DNA of 64,000 nt. Origin: Ectopseudomonas composti (GTDB taxonomy: Bacteria > Pseudomonadota > Gammaproteobacteria > Pseudomonadales > Pseudomonadaceae). The stretch's first letter is position 1, and every line of letters begins with the position of its first letter. The stretch is from positions 62,001 through 126,000 of the forward strand of contig NZ_FOWP01000008.1 in NCBI RefSeq assembly GCF_900115475.1. The letters run 5' to 3'. Of this stretch, positions 33,098-43,878 are shown piece by piece. The position numbers and the translations under genes were made by a program. Under the pieces are notes generated by a model. That model was not told where the DNA came from. It saw only the letters and a list, made by a program, of their open reading frames with translations, and searched no databases.

Positions 33098-34393
33098 TTA
33101 CACCGCGTAACCCAGCACGCGCGGCAGCCACAGGGCAATTTCCGGGAAAATCGCCACCAACAGCAGGGCGCTGGACATCACCACCACGAACAACGCCGCC
33201 CAGCCAACGGTCTGCTCCAGGCGTATCTTGGCGACCTCGGCCGTGACCATCAGGTTGATCGCCACCGGTGGGGTGAACTGGCCAATGGCGATGTTCATCG
33301 CCAGCAGGATGCCGAACCACACCGGGTTCCAGCCGAAGTGCTGCATGACAGGAATCAGGATCGGCATCAGGATCAGGTAGATCGAGATAGCATCGAGCAG
33401 CATGCCGGCCAGCAACACGGCGAGCATCACCAGCGCCAGCAGTACCCAGCCGTTGTCCGACAGCGAGATCAGCCATTCGGCCAGATGGCGGAAGGTGCCG
33501 AGCATGGTCCCGGCCCAGGCGAAGATACCGGCCAGGGCGATGATCAGCATGACCACGCCAGAGATTACCCCCGCTTCGCCGCACAGGCGCCAGAGGCTGC
33601 GCCAGTCCAGCTCACGAGTGACGAACAGGCCGATCAGCACGCCGTAGGCGACGCCGACCACAGCCGCCTCAGTGGGCGTGAACAGGCCGCTACGCAGGCC
33701 GCCGAGAATCAGGATCGGGGCGAACAAGGCCGGCAGTGCCTGCTTGAAGCTTTCGCCCAGCGGCGGGCGCTCGCCCTCTTCCGGCGACTCCCAACCGTAG
33801 TGGCGCGACAGCAGCCAGGCCGGCAGCAGCAGCACCAGGCCGGCGAGAATGCCGGGGAACAAGCCGGCGGCGAACAGCGCGCGCAAGTCCACACCCGGCA
33901 CCACGATGGAGTAGAGAATCAGCGCAATCGACGGCGGGATCAGAATCGCCGTCGAGGCAGAGGCAGCGATCAGCGTGGCCGAGAAGGGTTTGGGATAACC
34001 GGCCTTGGTCATGCTCGGCAGCATCACCATGGCCACGGCAGCCGCATCGGCCGGGCCGGAGCCGCTCATGCCGCCCATGATCAGGCACACCAGCACGGCC
34101 ACCAGGGCCAGGCCGCCATGCCGTGGGCCGATCAGCGCCTGGGCGAAGCGCACCAATCTGAGTGCTACGCCGGCTTTCTCGAACACCAGGCCGGTGAGGA
34201 TGAACAGCGGGATGGCGATCAGCGGGTACTTGGCCACGCCGTTGTAGGTGTTGGTACCGAGGGTGGCGAGCATGTCCGGCGACAGGCCGGCGAGGATGCC
34301 GATGGCGCCGGACAGACCGAGGGCGAAGGCCACCGGCACGCCGAGCGCCAGCAGTACGGCGAAACTGAGGATCAGCCAAAGATCAGGGCTCAT
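33098..34393 (-). CDS. dctM: TRAP transporter large permease DctM
   Basis: This 431-residue membrane protein has about twelve helices and the DctM signatures NTYNGVAKYPLIAIPLFIL and GGMSGSGPADAAAVAMVMLP. It uses the ion gradient to import an organic acid delivered by DctP. It overlaps the dctQ stop by 11 nt, so the two are translated together. Confidence 0.93.
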   Translation of the reverse strand: MSPDLWLILSFAVLLALGVPVAFALGLSGAIGILAGLSPDMLATLGTNTYNGVAKYPLIAIPLFILTGLVFEKAGVALRLVRFAQALIGPRHGGLALVAVLVCLIMGGMSGSGPADAAAVAMVMLPSMTKAGYPKPFSATLIAASASTAILIPPSIALILYSIVVPGVDLRALFAAGLFPGILAGLVLLLPAWLLSRHYGWESPEEGERPPLGESFKQALPALFAPILILGGLRSGLFTPTEAAVVGVAYGVLIGLFVTRELDWRSLWRLCGEAGVISGVVMLIIALAGIFAWAGTMLGTFRHLAEWLISLSDNGWVLLALVMLAVLLAGMLLDAISIYLILMPILIPVMQHFGWNPVWFGILLAMNIAIGQFTPPVAINLMVTAEVAKIRLEQTVGWAALFVVVMSSALLLVAIFPEIALWLPRVLGYAV

Positions 34394-34859
34394 CGCTGAT
34401 TCTCCCGCGCAGGCGATCGAGGGTCATCTGGGTCAGGCGCACGAACACCAGCAGTGCCAGGATCGGCAGCCAGATCACGTACCACCAGTTGGGCAGGCCG
34501 AGGCCGGGCGATTCGGAATCCCACTGGAATTCCTCCCAGGCGAACTGCCCGCCGTACCAGCAGACCAGCCCCAGTACCAGCACGCCGGCCAGCCACTGCA
34601 ACAGAATCAAGGGCGTGCGCAGGCGCGGGAACAGGCGCTCGAGCAGGCCGATACGAATGTGTCGGTTGCTGCGCATGGCCACCGAAGCACCGGCGAAGGT
34701 GAGAATGACCAGCAGGAACACCGAGATTTCCTCGGTGAAGGCAAAGGATGCATCGGTGAAATAACGCACCACGACGTTGGCCAGGCTGATCAGGCTGATG
34801 ATCACCAGGGCCAGGGTGGCGAGCACGCGCTCCAGTGGCGCGTCGACTTGCTTGCTCAT
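34383..34859 (-). CDS. dctQ: TRAP transporter small permease DctQ
   Basis: This 158-residue protein has four membrane helices with DctQ features: RYFTDASFAFTEEISVFLLV (about 33-52) and RSNRHIRIGLL (near 63-73). It bridges DctP and DctM. ATG 34859 follows AGGTTC. The gene lies between dctP and dctM and overlaps dctM. Confidence 0.9.
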   Translation of the reverse strand: MSKQVDAPLERVLATLALVIISLISLANVVVRYFTDASFAFTEEISVFLLVILTFAGASVAMRSNRHIRIGLLERLFPRLRTPLILLQWLAGVLVLGLVCWYGGQFAWEEFQWDSESPGLGLPNWWYVIWLPILALLVFVRLTQMTLDRLRGRISDEP

Positions 34860-34921
34860 AAGAACCTCGAATGACCGGAGCAATGCGCGCCAGTGGTGGC
34901 GCCCCCCGCCCTCTCCCCCGG

Positions 34922-34947
34922 CCCCTCTCCCGCAAGCGGGAGAGGGG
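34922..34947. repeat. Hairpin between dctP and dctQM
   Basis: CCCCTCTCCCGC, a 2-nt loop AA and GCGGGAGAGGGG form a 12-bp stem in the 129-nt gap between dctP and dctQ. Such intercistronic hairpins often protect the upstream transcript, giving more binding protein than permease; no T-run follows, so it is not a full terminator. Confidence 0.65.
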
Positions 34948-34988
34948 AGCAGAGCAGGCTAAGGGGGCTTCCGGTCAGATAAAACGAA

Positions 34989-35990
34989 TCAGGGCTGGGC
35001 CACGGCCTTGCGTGCGGCTTCCATCAGCGCGTCGCCGATGCGCGGCGCCCATTTCTCCTGCACGCTGGCAGTGGCCTCGACGAACGCGGCGCGCTCGGCG
35101 TCGGTCAGTTCGATCACTTCCACGCCGCGCTCACGTACGTCGGCCAGGCGTTGAGCCTGAGCACCACGCGACAGCTCGATCTCCCACTTGCCGGCGTCGA
35201 TGGCGGCCTGGCTGAGCAGCTCGCGATCTTCCTCGGGCAGGGATTTCCATACGCGCTGGTTGACGGCGAACACCAGCGGGTCGGCCATGTAGTCCCACAG
35301 GGTCAGGTACTTCTGGCCGACCTGGTCGACACGCGCCACGTCGAAGACCGACAGCGGGTTTTCCTGGCCGTCCACCGCACCGGTGGTCAGTGCCGGCTTG
35401 GCGTCGGCCCAGCTCATTTGCGTGGGGTTGGCGCCGAGGGCGGTGAAGGTGTCCTGGAACAGTGGCGAGCCGACCACGCGGATCTTCAGACCCGCCAGGT
35501 CGGCAGGGCTGCGCACTGGCTTGGCCGAGTTGGAGATCTGCCGGAAGCCGTTCTCGCCCCAGGCCAGCGGCACGATGCCGCGCTGCTCGATGGCGGCGAA
35601 GGCCAGCTTGCCGGCTTCACCCTGGGTGATGGCGTCGAGGTCGGCGTCGTTCTTCATCAGAAACGGCAGGGAGAACAGGTTGAGTTCCGGCACCTGCGGC
35701 GACCAGTTGATGGTCGAGCCCACAGCCATGTCGATCAGGCCGGAGCGCATGGCGGAGAATTCCTTGGTCTGGTCACCGGCCACCAGTTGCGCATTGGGGT
35801 ACACGCGCAGGGTGATGCGCCCCTCGGAGCGCTCGTTGACCAGGTCGGCCCACTTCTGCGCGGCCTGCCCCCAGGGGAAGGCGTCGGAAAGTACAGTGGA
35901 AACGGAGTATTCACGCGCCTGCGCGGTGGCGCACAGGGCCGTCAGCGCAGCGCCGGCGGCGAGCGCGGAGAAGAGTCGCTTGAGTTTCAT
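34989..35990 (-). CDS. dctP: TRAP transporter substrate-binding protein DctP
   Basis: This 333-residue periplasmic protein has a signal peptide (cleavage likely after ATAQA, near 24). The DctP core includes FSAMRSGLIDMAVGST, the carboxylate-binding Arg region GLKIRVVGSPLF and WADAKPALTTGAVDGQENP. It captures an organic acid for DctQM; the ligand cannot be told from sequence. ATG 35990 lies after AAGGA; the longer frame to 36119 is upstream leader. Confidence 0.92.
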   Translation of the reverse strand: MKLKRLFSALAAGAALTALCATAQAREYSVSTVLSDAFPWGQAAQKWADLVNERSEGRITLRVYPNAQLVAGDQTKEFSAMRSGLIDMAVGSTINWSPQVPELNLFSLPFLMKNDADLDAITQGEAGKLAFAAIEQRGIVPLAWGENGFRQISNSAKPVRSPADLAGLKIRVVGSPLFQDTFTALGANPTQMSWADAKPALTTGAVDGQENPLSVFDVARVDQVGQKYLTLWDYMADPLVFAVNQRVWKSLPEEDRELLSQAAIDAGKWEIELSRGAQAQRLADVRERGVEVIELTDAERAAFVEATASVQEKWAPRIGDALMEAARKAVAQP

Positions 35991-36289
35991 CGGGGCGTCC
36001 TTGTATGGATCTTGGTCATTGTCGTTGTGGCACCGGCAAAGCGGTGCGGATCCAGCGGCGGGCGGATGGCTCGCCTGGCGCGCCTGGTCGGCACGCGAAA
36101 GGGACACGGCAGGTGTCACGGCTGCCGGGCAGGCCTTGTGGGCGATCGGCAGGTGCCGGCGGGTTACGCGCGGCCGCCCAACTATTCCAGAAGCGCGCGG
36201 CGAATGCCATTGTCCGATGACTGTTGACGTTGCCCGGCCTGATCGGCGCTGCCCATAATCACCGGCATCTCATTTTCGGACACTCGCCC

Positions 36290-37750
<1,461 letters not shown>

Positions 37751-37759
37751 GCACCTCAT

Positions 37760-38215
37760 CCTGTAGGAGCCGGATTGCTGGCGATGCTCCACCCGCAACG
37801 CCTCCCCACAACAGTCGCGGCTAAAGCCCCTCCCACAGAGACGGGTGTGGCCACAATTGCGTAGTCCGGATGAAATCCGGGTAGCTGGCATCCCCAAAAG
37901 CCCCGGATTGCATCCGGGCTACCCATGGAAACGCCATGGCTATTGGCAGGTTTACCCGCCCTACAGAGATCTTGCGTGCGTTTCGTAGGAGCGGCTTCAG
38001 CCGCGATAAGCCCCACAATTCTCGCGGCTGAAGCCGCTCCTACAGAAGGCGCTACCGACCGCCGTTACGTAGCCCGGATGAAATCGGAGTAGCTGGCATC
38101 CACAAAATCCCCGGATTGCATCCGGGCTGCGGGACTGGTCGTGGGAGCGGCTTCAGCCGCGATTGCCACCGGGCCGGAAATCGCTTCGCGGCTGAAGTCG
38201 CTCCTACAAATACCG
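37760..38215. repeat. Cluster of REP-type repeats
   Basis: At least three palindromic units alternate here: GTAGCCCGGATG...CATCCGGGCTAC (about 37862-37922 and 38070-38130) and TAGGAGCGGCTTCAGCCGCG...CGCGGCTGAAGCCGCTCCTA (37987-38043), with variants at 37763-37840 and 38142-38210. These are typical extragenic palindromes of Pseudomonas. Related units occur at 48004-48062 and 48851-48905. Confidence 0.85.
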
Positions 38216-38266
38216 TTGTCGGCTATGCGTCCATATTTCTGGAATTACCTCCAAACAGAATCCAAA

Positions 38267-38294
38267 AAACTGGACTAAATCTAGAAAACTGGAC
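38267..38294. promoter_or_regulatory. Tandem AAACTGGAC repeats, possible activator site
   Basis: AAACTGGAC occurs at 38267-38275 and 38286-38294, 19 bp apart (about two helical turns) and roughly 130 bp before the sigma-54 start site, a normal distance for an enhancer. The neighbouring sigma-54 activator may bind here; inferred. Confidence 0.35.
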
Positions 38295-38395
38295 ACTAAT
38301 CTACATCCGGCCTACCTGCCCCGCACCCGGACTAAAGCCTGAAATCCCCCAGCGACAAGCCTTACCGCCCTGTCGACCAACGTCTCACCCCACCC

Positions 38396-38411
38396 TGGCA
38401 CGACTCTCGCT
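38396..38411 (+). promoter_or_regulatory. Sigma-54 (RpoN) promoter of the permease operon
   Basis: TGGCACGACTCTCGCT fits the -24/-12 consensus TGGCACG-N4-TTGCT with one mismatch and correct GG-N10-GC spacing. It lies about 90 bp before the GntP permease start. An enhancer-binding activator is encoded just upstream. Confidence 0.75.
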
Positions 38412-38499
38412 CTATATCCGGCAAAGGCGCGCTGCCGCATTCGCGTCTTCTCGATAAAACGGCCTAGAGCCAATAGAACAACAACAAAAGGAACCACCC

Positions 38500-39885
38500 A
38501 TGGGTACCCTCGGTATTCTGCTGTCCCTCGCCTTGTTGATGTACCTCGCCTACCGCGGCATCAACGTTCTGATCCTCGCCCCGCTGCTGGCCCTGCTGGC
38601 GTTGCTGTTCGCCGGCGACATCGCCCTGCTGCTGCCCACCTACACCCAGGTGTTCATGAAGGCCATGGGCGGCTACGTGATCCAGTTCTTCCCGCTGTTC
38701 CTGCTCGGCGCCCTGTTCGGCAAGTTGATGGACGACTCAGGATCAGCCCGCGCCATCGCCCAGGGCATCGTCGCCAAGGTCGGCAGCGAGCGCGCCATCC
38801 TGGCCATCGTGCTGGCCTGCGGCATTCTCACTTACGGCGGTGTGTCGCTGTTCGTGGTGGCCTTCGCCGTGTATCCGATTGGTGCCGCGCTGTTCCGCGA
38901 AGCGGGCATTCCCAAGCGTCTGATCCCCGGTGCCATTGCCCTCGGCTCGTTCACCTTCACCATGACCGCGCTGCCCGGCACTCCGGCGATCCAGAACGCC
39001 ATCCCCAATCCCTTCTTCGGCACCGACGCCTTCGCTGCGCCGGGCCTGGGGGTGATCGCCGGCCTGATCATGTTCGGCCTCGGCACCTGGTGGCTCACCG
39101 CGCAGTCGCGCAAGCTGATGGCGGCGGGCGAAGGTTACGGCGAGCACCGCGATGATCCGGTCGTCGAAGAGCGCCGCGACATCCCCGGCTTCTGGCTGGC
39201 ACTGCTGCCGATCTTCGTGGTGATCGGCCTAAACTTCCTGATGGCCAAGCAGATTCTGCCGGCCGTCGACACCAGCTACCTGGCCAAACCGGAATTCGGT
39301 GGTCTGCAGGATGCAAAATCGCTGATCGGCATCTGGTCGATCATCGTTGCCCTGGGCACCGCCATCGTGCTGCTGATCGCCATGCACTGGAAGCGCTGGA
39401 TGGACCTGAAGAAGAGCGTCAACGACGGCGCCTTCGGCTCCATGCTGCCGATCCTCAACACCGCCGCCGAGGTGGGTTACGGCACGGTGATCGCCTCGCT
39501 GGCCGGCTTCGTGATCATCCGCGACCTGGTGCTGGGCGTATCCAGCAACCCACTGATCTCCGAAGCGGTGGCAGTGAACATCCTCGCCGGTATCACCGGT
39601 TCGGCGTCGGGCGGCATGTCCATCGCGCTGAAAACCCTCGGCGCGCAGTATCTGGAAATGGCCAACGCCGCCGGCATCAGTCCCGAACTGTTGCACCGCG
39701 TCGCTGCCATGGCCTCGGGCTGCATGGACACCCTGCCGCACAACGGCGCGGTCATCTCGCTGCTGGCGATCTGCAAGCTCACCCACCGCGAGTCGTACAA
39801 ATTCATCTTCGTCAACACCGTGGCCTTCCCGATGGTGGCACTGGCGGTGGTCATCGCCCTGGGCACCCTGTTTGGAAGCTTCTGA
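38500..39885 (+). CDS. GntP-family permease (hydroxy-acid / hydroxybutyrate type)
   Basis: This 461-residue inner-membrane protein has about 12-14 hydrophobic helices; MGTLGILLSLALLMYLAYRG starts it, and conserved segments include FFPLFLLGALFGKLMDDSG and GITGSASGGMSIAL. GntP members import gluconate or short hydroxy acids. It precedes a CoA-transferase gene by 69 nt, which suggests uptake and CoA activation of a short-chain organic acid. A sigma-54 promoter and an A-rich AACAACAACAA before its AAAGG ribosome site (38477-38491) point to RpoN control and Hfq/Crc catabolite repression. Confidence 0.85.
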   Translation: MGTLGILLSLALLMYLAYRGINVLILAPLLALLALLFAGDIALLLPTYTQVFMKAMGGYVIQFFPLFLLGALFGKLMDDSGSARAIAQGIVAKVGSERAILAIVLACGILTYGGVSLFVVAFAVYPIGAALFREAGIPKRLIPGAIALGSFTFTMTALPGTPAIQNAIPNPFFGTDAFAAPGLGVIAGLIMFGLGTWWLTAQSRKLMAAGEGYGEHRDDPVVEERRDIPGFWLALLPIFVVIGLNFLMAKQILPAVDTSYLAKPEFGGLQDAKSLIGIWSIIVALGTAIVLLIAMHWKRWMDLKKSVNDGAFGSMLPILNTAAEVGYGTVIASLAGFVIIRDLVLGVSSNPLISEAVAVNILAGITGSASGGMSIALKTLGAQYLEMANAAGISPELLHRVAAMASGCMDTLPHNGAVISLLAICKLTHRESYKFIFVNTVAFPMVALAVVIALGTLFGSF

Positions 39886-39954
39886 CGAGCATGGCGCCCT
39901 CGGGCGCCATGCTGTCTGTGCGCCGTGTTGTTCAATCGCTTTCGAGTACCCGCA

Positions 39955-41508
39955 ATGAGCAAGATCATGACCGCCGCCGAAGCCGTGGCGCGCATCCCGG
40001 ACAACGCCAACCTGGCCACCGGTGGTTTCGTCGGCATCGGTTTCGCCGAGCAGATCGCCATCGCCCTGGAACAGCGCTTCGCCGCCGAGCAGGCGCCACA
40101 GGGCCTGACCCTGGTGTATGCCGCCGGCCAAGGCGACGGCAAGGGCCGCGGCCTCAACCACCTGGCCCATGAAGGCCTGGTACGCCGGGTGATCGGTGGT
40201 CACTGGGGCCTGGTGCCGGGGCTGCAGAAACTCGCGGTGGACAACCGCATAGAGGCCTACAACCTGCCGCAGGGGGTGATCTCGCAACTGTTTCGCGATA
40301 TCGCCGCTGGCAAGCCGGGGCAGCTGTCACGCGTTGGCCTGGGCACCTACGTCGACCCGCGCCACGGCGGCGGCAAGCTCAATGCGCGCACCACCGCCGA
40401 TCTGGTGCGCCTTATGCCCATAGACGGTGAGGACTACCTGTTCTACCCGACCTTCCCGATCAACGTCGGCATCGTCCGCGCCACCAGTGCCGACCCTGAC
40501 GGCAACCTCAGTTTCGAGCGCGAGGCGCTGACCATCGAGAGCCTGGCCATCGCTATGGCCGCGCACAACTCCGGCGGCCAGGTGATCGCTCAGGTCGAAC
40601 GCATCGTCGAGCGCGGTTCGCTCAACCCGCGCGAGGTGAAGATACCCGGCATCCTGGTTGACTGCGTGGTGGTGGCCGACCCCGCCAACCACCAGCAGAC
40701 CTTCGCCACCGCCTACAACCCAGCGTTTGCCGCCGAAACCCGCGTACCGGTGGACAGCCTGGCGCCGATGCCGCTGGACGTACGCAAGCTGATCGCCCGC
40801 CGCGCAGCGCTGGAGCTGAAAGCCGACGCGGTGGTCAACCTCGGCATCGGCATGCCCGAGGGCGTCGCGTCTGTGGCCGCCGAAGAAGGCGTGATCGAGC
40901 GCCTGACGCTGACCGCCGAACCCGGCGTGATCGGCGGCGTACCGGCCTCGGGCCTGGACTTCGGCGCGGCGAGCAACCACAGCGCCTTGCTTGACCAGCC
41001 TTATCAGTTCGACTTCTACGACGGCGGCGGCCTGGACATCGCGTTTCTCGGTTTGGCCCAGGCCGATGCCGCGGGCAACCTCAACGTGTCCAAGTTCGGC
41101 AGTCGGCTGGCCGGGGCTGGCGGCTTTATCAACATCAGCCAGAACGCCAAGCAGGTAGTGTTCGTCGGCACCTTCAGCGCCGGTGCGCAGGACATCCGCA
41201 TCGAAGACGGCCAGTTGCGCATCGTCGAGGACGGCGCGCTGCGCAAGTTCGTCGCCGAGGTGGAACACCGCACTTTCGCCGGTCGCCTGGCTGCCGAACG
41301 TGGCCAGCCGGTGCTCTACGTCACCGAGCGCTGCGTGCTGCGCCTGACCACCGATGGACTAGAACTGATCGAAGTGGCGCCGGGCGTGGACATCGAGCGC
41401 GACATCCTCGCGCGCATGGACTTCGCCCCCATCGTGCGCCAGCCGAAGCTGATGGATGCACGGCTGTTCAAGCCCGAGCCCATCGGCCTGGCGCACAGCC
41501 TGGACTGA
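39955..41508 (+). CDS. Acetyl-CoA/3-ketoacid-type CoA transferase (fused alpha-beta)
   Basis: This 517-residue protein carries both CoA-transferase halves in one chain: [16 protein letters not shown] near 20 (alpha-like) and [20 protein letters not shown] near 292 with the probable catalytic Glu region [10 protein letters not shown] (near 318; beta-like). It transfers CoA between acetyl-CoA/succinyl-CoA and a short-chain acid, allowing growth on the acid imported by the upstream permease. ATG 39955 lacks a strong ribosome site. A clear terminator follows the stop. Confidence 0.88.
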   Translation: MSKIMTAAEAVARIPDNANLATGGFVGIGFAEQIAIALEQRFAAEQAPQGLTLVYAAGQGDGKGRGLNHLAHEGLVRRVIGGHWGLVPGLQKLAVDNRIEAYNLPQGVISQLFRDIAAGKPGQLSRVGLGTYVDPRHGGGKLNARTTADLVRLMPIDGEDYLFYPTFPINVGIVRATSADPDGNLSFEREALTIESLAIAMAAHNSGGQVIAQVERIVERGSLNPREVKIPGILVDCVVVADPANHQQTFATAYNPAFAAETRVPVDSLAPMPLDVRKLIARRAALELKADAVVNLGIGMPEGVASVAAEEGVIERLTLTAEPGVIGGVPASGLDFGAASNHSALLDQPYQFDFYDGGGLDIAFLGLAQADAAGNLNVSKFGSRLAGAGGFINISQNAKQVVFVGTFSAGAQDIRIEDGQLRIVEDGALRKFVAEVEHRTFAGRLAAERGQPVLYVTERCVLRLTTDGLELIEVAPGVDIERDILARMDFAPIVRQPKLMDARLFKPEPIGLAHSLD

Positions 41509-41537
41509 TGCCAGGCCACTCTTTGAGCGTGAACTCA

Positions 41538-41562
41538 CGGGCCTGAACAGGCCCGTTTTTTT
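41538..41562 (+). terminator. Rho-independent terminator of the permease/CoA-transferase operon
   Basis: CGGGCC, loop TGAACA and GGCCCG are followed by T7 (41556-41562), 30 nt after the CoA-transferase stop. Confidence 0.9.
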
Positions 41563-41652
41563 ATCCACAGCGTAGGGTGGACCATGCTTCACCGGTCCAT
41601 CATGGGCAGCCGACGCGAATACCCCAGGTGGAAATAAACAGCGATTTCCACC

Positions 41653-42612
41653 CTAGTTACCCAGCTTATGCCGTGCGGCATACAGACAGATCATCTCCAT
41701 CGCCAGGGTCGCGCCGGCCAGTGCAGTGACTTCGGCGTTGTCGTAGGGCGGCGCCACTTCCACCACGTCCATGCCGACCAGGTTGATACCGCGCAGCCCG
41801 CGCAGGATTTCCAGCGCCTGATGGCTGGAAAGGCCACCGCACACCGGCGTACCGGTGCCAGGAGCAAAGGCCGGATCGAGGCAGTCGATGTCGAAGGTCA
41901 GGTACACCGGATGCTCGCCCACCCGCGCACGGATGCGCTCGGCGATCTGCTCCGGCGTGCTGCGATGCACCTCGCGCGCATCGAGTACCTGGAAGCCCAT
42001 CACATCATCATTGGTGGTGCGCAAGCCGACCTGCACCGAACGCGCCGGGTCGACCAGGCCTTCACGCGCGGCGTGATAGAACATGGTGCCGTGGTCGATG
42101 CGCTTGCCCTCTTCGTCCGGCCAGGTGTCGCTGTGCGCGTCGAAATGGATCAGCGCCAGGGTGCCGTGCTGCTTTGCATGGGCCTTGAGCAGCGGGTAGC
42201 TGATGAAATGGTCGCCGCCCAGGGTCAGCAGCGCGCTGCCAGCTTCGAGAATGCGCGTGGCGTGCGCTTCGATCACCTCCGGGGTGTCCTGCGGCGTGCC
42301 GTGGTCGAAATAGCAGTCGCCGTAGTCGACGCAGGCGAGCAGGTCGAAGGGGTCGAACTCCCAGGGAAAATGCCGCGCCCAGGCCGACTGGATCGAGGCA
42401 GCGCGGATCGCCCGTGGGCCAAAACGGCTGCCGGGCCGGTTGGTCGTGGCGGTGTCGAAGGGCACGCCGCTGATGGCCAGATCGACGCCGGTCAGATCAC
42501 GGCTGTAGCGCCGACGCATGAAGCTGGTGATGCCGGCGTAGGTCGGCTCGGCGGCAGTGCCGTAGAGGCTGGCGCGGGTGATGGCCTGGTCGTTGTCGAA
42601 AGCTTGGTCCAT
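41653..42612 (-). CDS. speB: Agmatinase (ureohydrolase family)
   Basis: This enzyme hydrolyses agmatine to putrescine and urea. The 319-residue protein has the binuclear manganese motifs GGDHF (near 132), DAHSD (near 155) and DIDCLDPAFAPGTGTP (near 233), and its sequence follows E. coli SpeB closely (ISGVPFDTATTNRPGSRFGP; DHGTMFYHA). A guanidino-acid hydrolase cannot be fully excluded. The gene lies 52 nt downstream of a polyamine-type binding protein on the same strand, pointing to agmatine or polyamine use. Confidence 0.85.
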   Translation of the reverse strand: MDQAFDNDQAITRASLYGTAAEPTYAGITSFMRRRYSRDLTGVDLAISGVPFDTATTNRPGSRFGPRAIRAASIQSAWARHFPWEFDPFDLLACVDYGDCYFDHGTPQDTPEVIEAHATRILEAGSALLTLGGDHFISYPLLKAHAKQHGTLALIHFDAHSDTWPDEEGKRIDHGTMFYHAAREGLVDPARSVQVGLRTTNDDVMGFQVLDAREVHRSTPEQIAERIRARVGEHPVYLTFDIDCLDPAFAPGTGTPVCGGLSSHQALEILRGLRGINLVGMDVVEVAPPYDNAEVTALAGATLAMEMICLYAARHKLGN

Positions 42613-42664
42613 GGTCGAATACTCGTTTCGGTGATGTTCGCGAGCAGGGCCCGCTCTTAAAGGC

Positions 42665-43738
42665 TCAGTACTGGCTGCGGAAAGCGGTCCACAGACGGGT
42701 GCGCTGGCGCTGCTCGCGCAGGTTCAGCACCTGCTCGGCAAACAGGCGCGCACGCACGGCCTCGGGCGGGTAGATATCCGGGTCGCCGCTCACCGCCTCG
42801 TCCAGCAGCGGCGTGGCCGCACGGTTGGCGTTGGCGAAGAACAGGGTGTTGGTCAGTTCGGCGATGGCCTCGGGCTGCAGCATGAAATCGATGAAGGCGC
42901 GGGCGTTGCCGGGGTGCGGCGCATCGACGGGAATGGCCATGGTGTCGAACCAGATCAGCGTGCCTTCACGCGGGATGCGGTAGAGCACCTCGAACGGCTG
43001 CCCAGCTTCGGCTGCGCGCGCAGCAGCCATGCCGGCGTCACCGGTGTAGGTCAGCGCCAGGCAGGTTTCGCCCTTGGCCAGATCATCGATCTGCCGGGCA
43101 TTGCCGATATAGCGCAGGTTCGGTTGCAGCGCGGCGAGCAAGGCGCTGGCTGCCTCCAGGTCATCACCCTTGGCACTGTAGGGCGGCTTGCCCAGGTAAT
43201 TGAGGGCGATGGCGATCACCTCCTGCGGCGAGTCGAGCACGGAGATGCCGCAGTCCTTCAGCTTGCTGGCGTACTCGGGCTTGAACAACAGGTCGAGGCT
43301 ATCCAGGGCCACGCCAGGCAGACGCTGTTCGACGGCCTGTTTGTTGATCGCCAGGCCCACCGTGCCCCAGGTGTAAGACACGCCGTACTGGTTGCCGGGA
43401 TCGACGCTGGCCAGCTTGGCCAGCAGTTCGGGGTCGAGGTTGCTGGCGTTTTTCAGCGTTCCCACCGGTTGCAACGCCCTGGCCTGGATCGCCCGCGACA
43501 GGCCGCTGGAGGCAGGAAAGACCAGGTCGTAGCCACTGCCGCCGGTCATTAGCTTGCTCTCCAGCACATCGGTGCTATCGAAGGTGTCGTATTTGACCCG
43601 GATGCCGGTTTCGGCCTGGAAGCGCGCGAGCGCCTGCGGCGCCACGTAGTCGGCCCAGTTGTACAGGTTTAGCTGTTTCGGCTCCGCCATCAGCGGTGTG
43701 GCGATGGCCAGAAGCAGCAGACTTGCAACAAGACGCAT
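42665..43738 (-). CDS. Periplasmic polyamine-type binding protein (PotF/SpuD family)
   Basis: This 357-residue protein has a signal peptide (MRLVASLLLLAIATPLMAEP). It begins the mature part with LNLYNWADYVAP and has DVLESKLMTGGSGYDLVFP, hallmarks of putrescine/spermidine binding proteins of ABC importers. No ABC permease or ATPase genes are adjacent, so it may work with a transporter encoded elsewhere or capture agmatine for the downstream agmatinase. ATG 43738 has GAGGA upstream. Confidence 0.88.
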   Translation of the reverse strand: MRLVASLLLLAIATPLMAEPKQLNLYNWADYVAPQALARFQAETGIRVKYDTFDSTDVLESKLMTGGSGYDLVFPASSGLSRAIQARALQPVGTLKNASNLDPELLAKLASVDPGNQYGVSYTWGTVGLAINKQAVEQRLPGVALDSLDLLFKPEYASKLKDCGISVLDSPQEVIAIALNYLGKPPYSAKGDDLEAASALLAALQPNLRYIGNARQIDDLAKGETCLALTYTGDAGMAAARAAEAGQPFEVLYRIPREGTLIWFDTMAIPVDAPHPGNARAFIDFMLQPEAIAELTNTLFFANANRAATPLLDEAVSGDPDIYPPEAVRARLFAEQVLNLREQRQRTRLWTAFRSQY

Positions 43739-43878
43739 GGTTTTATCCTCGGGCAGACTTGATTGGCCGTGCCTCTCTGCTGGAGGCTGGGATGTGTGCA
43801 TCCTGCGCCCAGCGTTGCTTCGGATAAATTCGAAGTGTTCTACTCCAACATCGACATTCATCAATGTATGGAGCCTGC

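Noticed and set aside
33089..34399. Open frame of 436 codons antisense to dctM
   Set aside because: Gln/His/Arg/Gly-rich shadow of a clear membrane protein gene.
35991..36289. Sigma-54 promoter for dctP
   Set aside because: Some GG-N10-GC spacings occur by chance on both strands but none keeps the TTGC half, unlike the clear site at 38396.
37760..38215. CRISPR array, suggested by alternating repeats
   Set aside because: The units are palindromic REP-type sequences of uneven spacing and do not form a regular repeat-spacer pattern; no cas gene is present.
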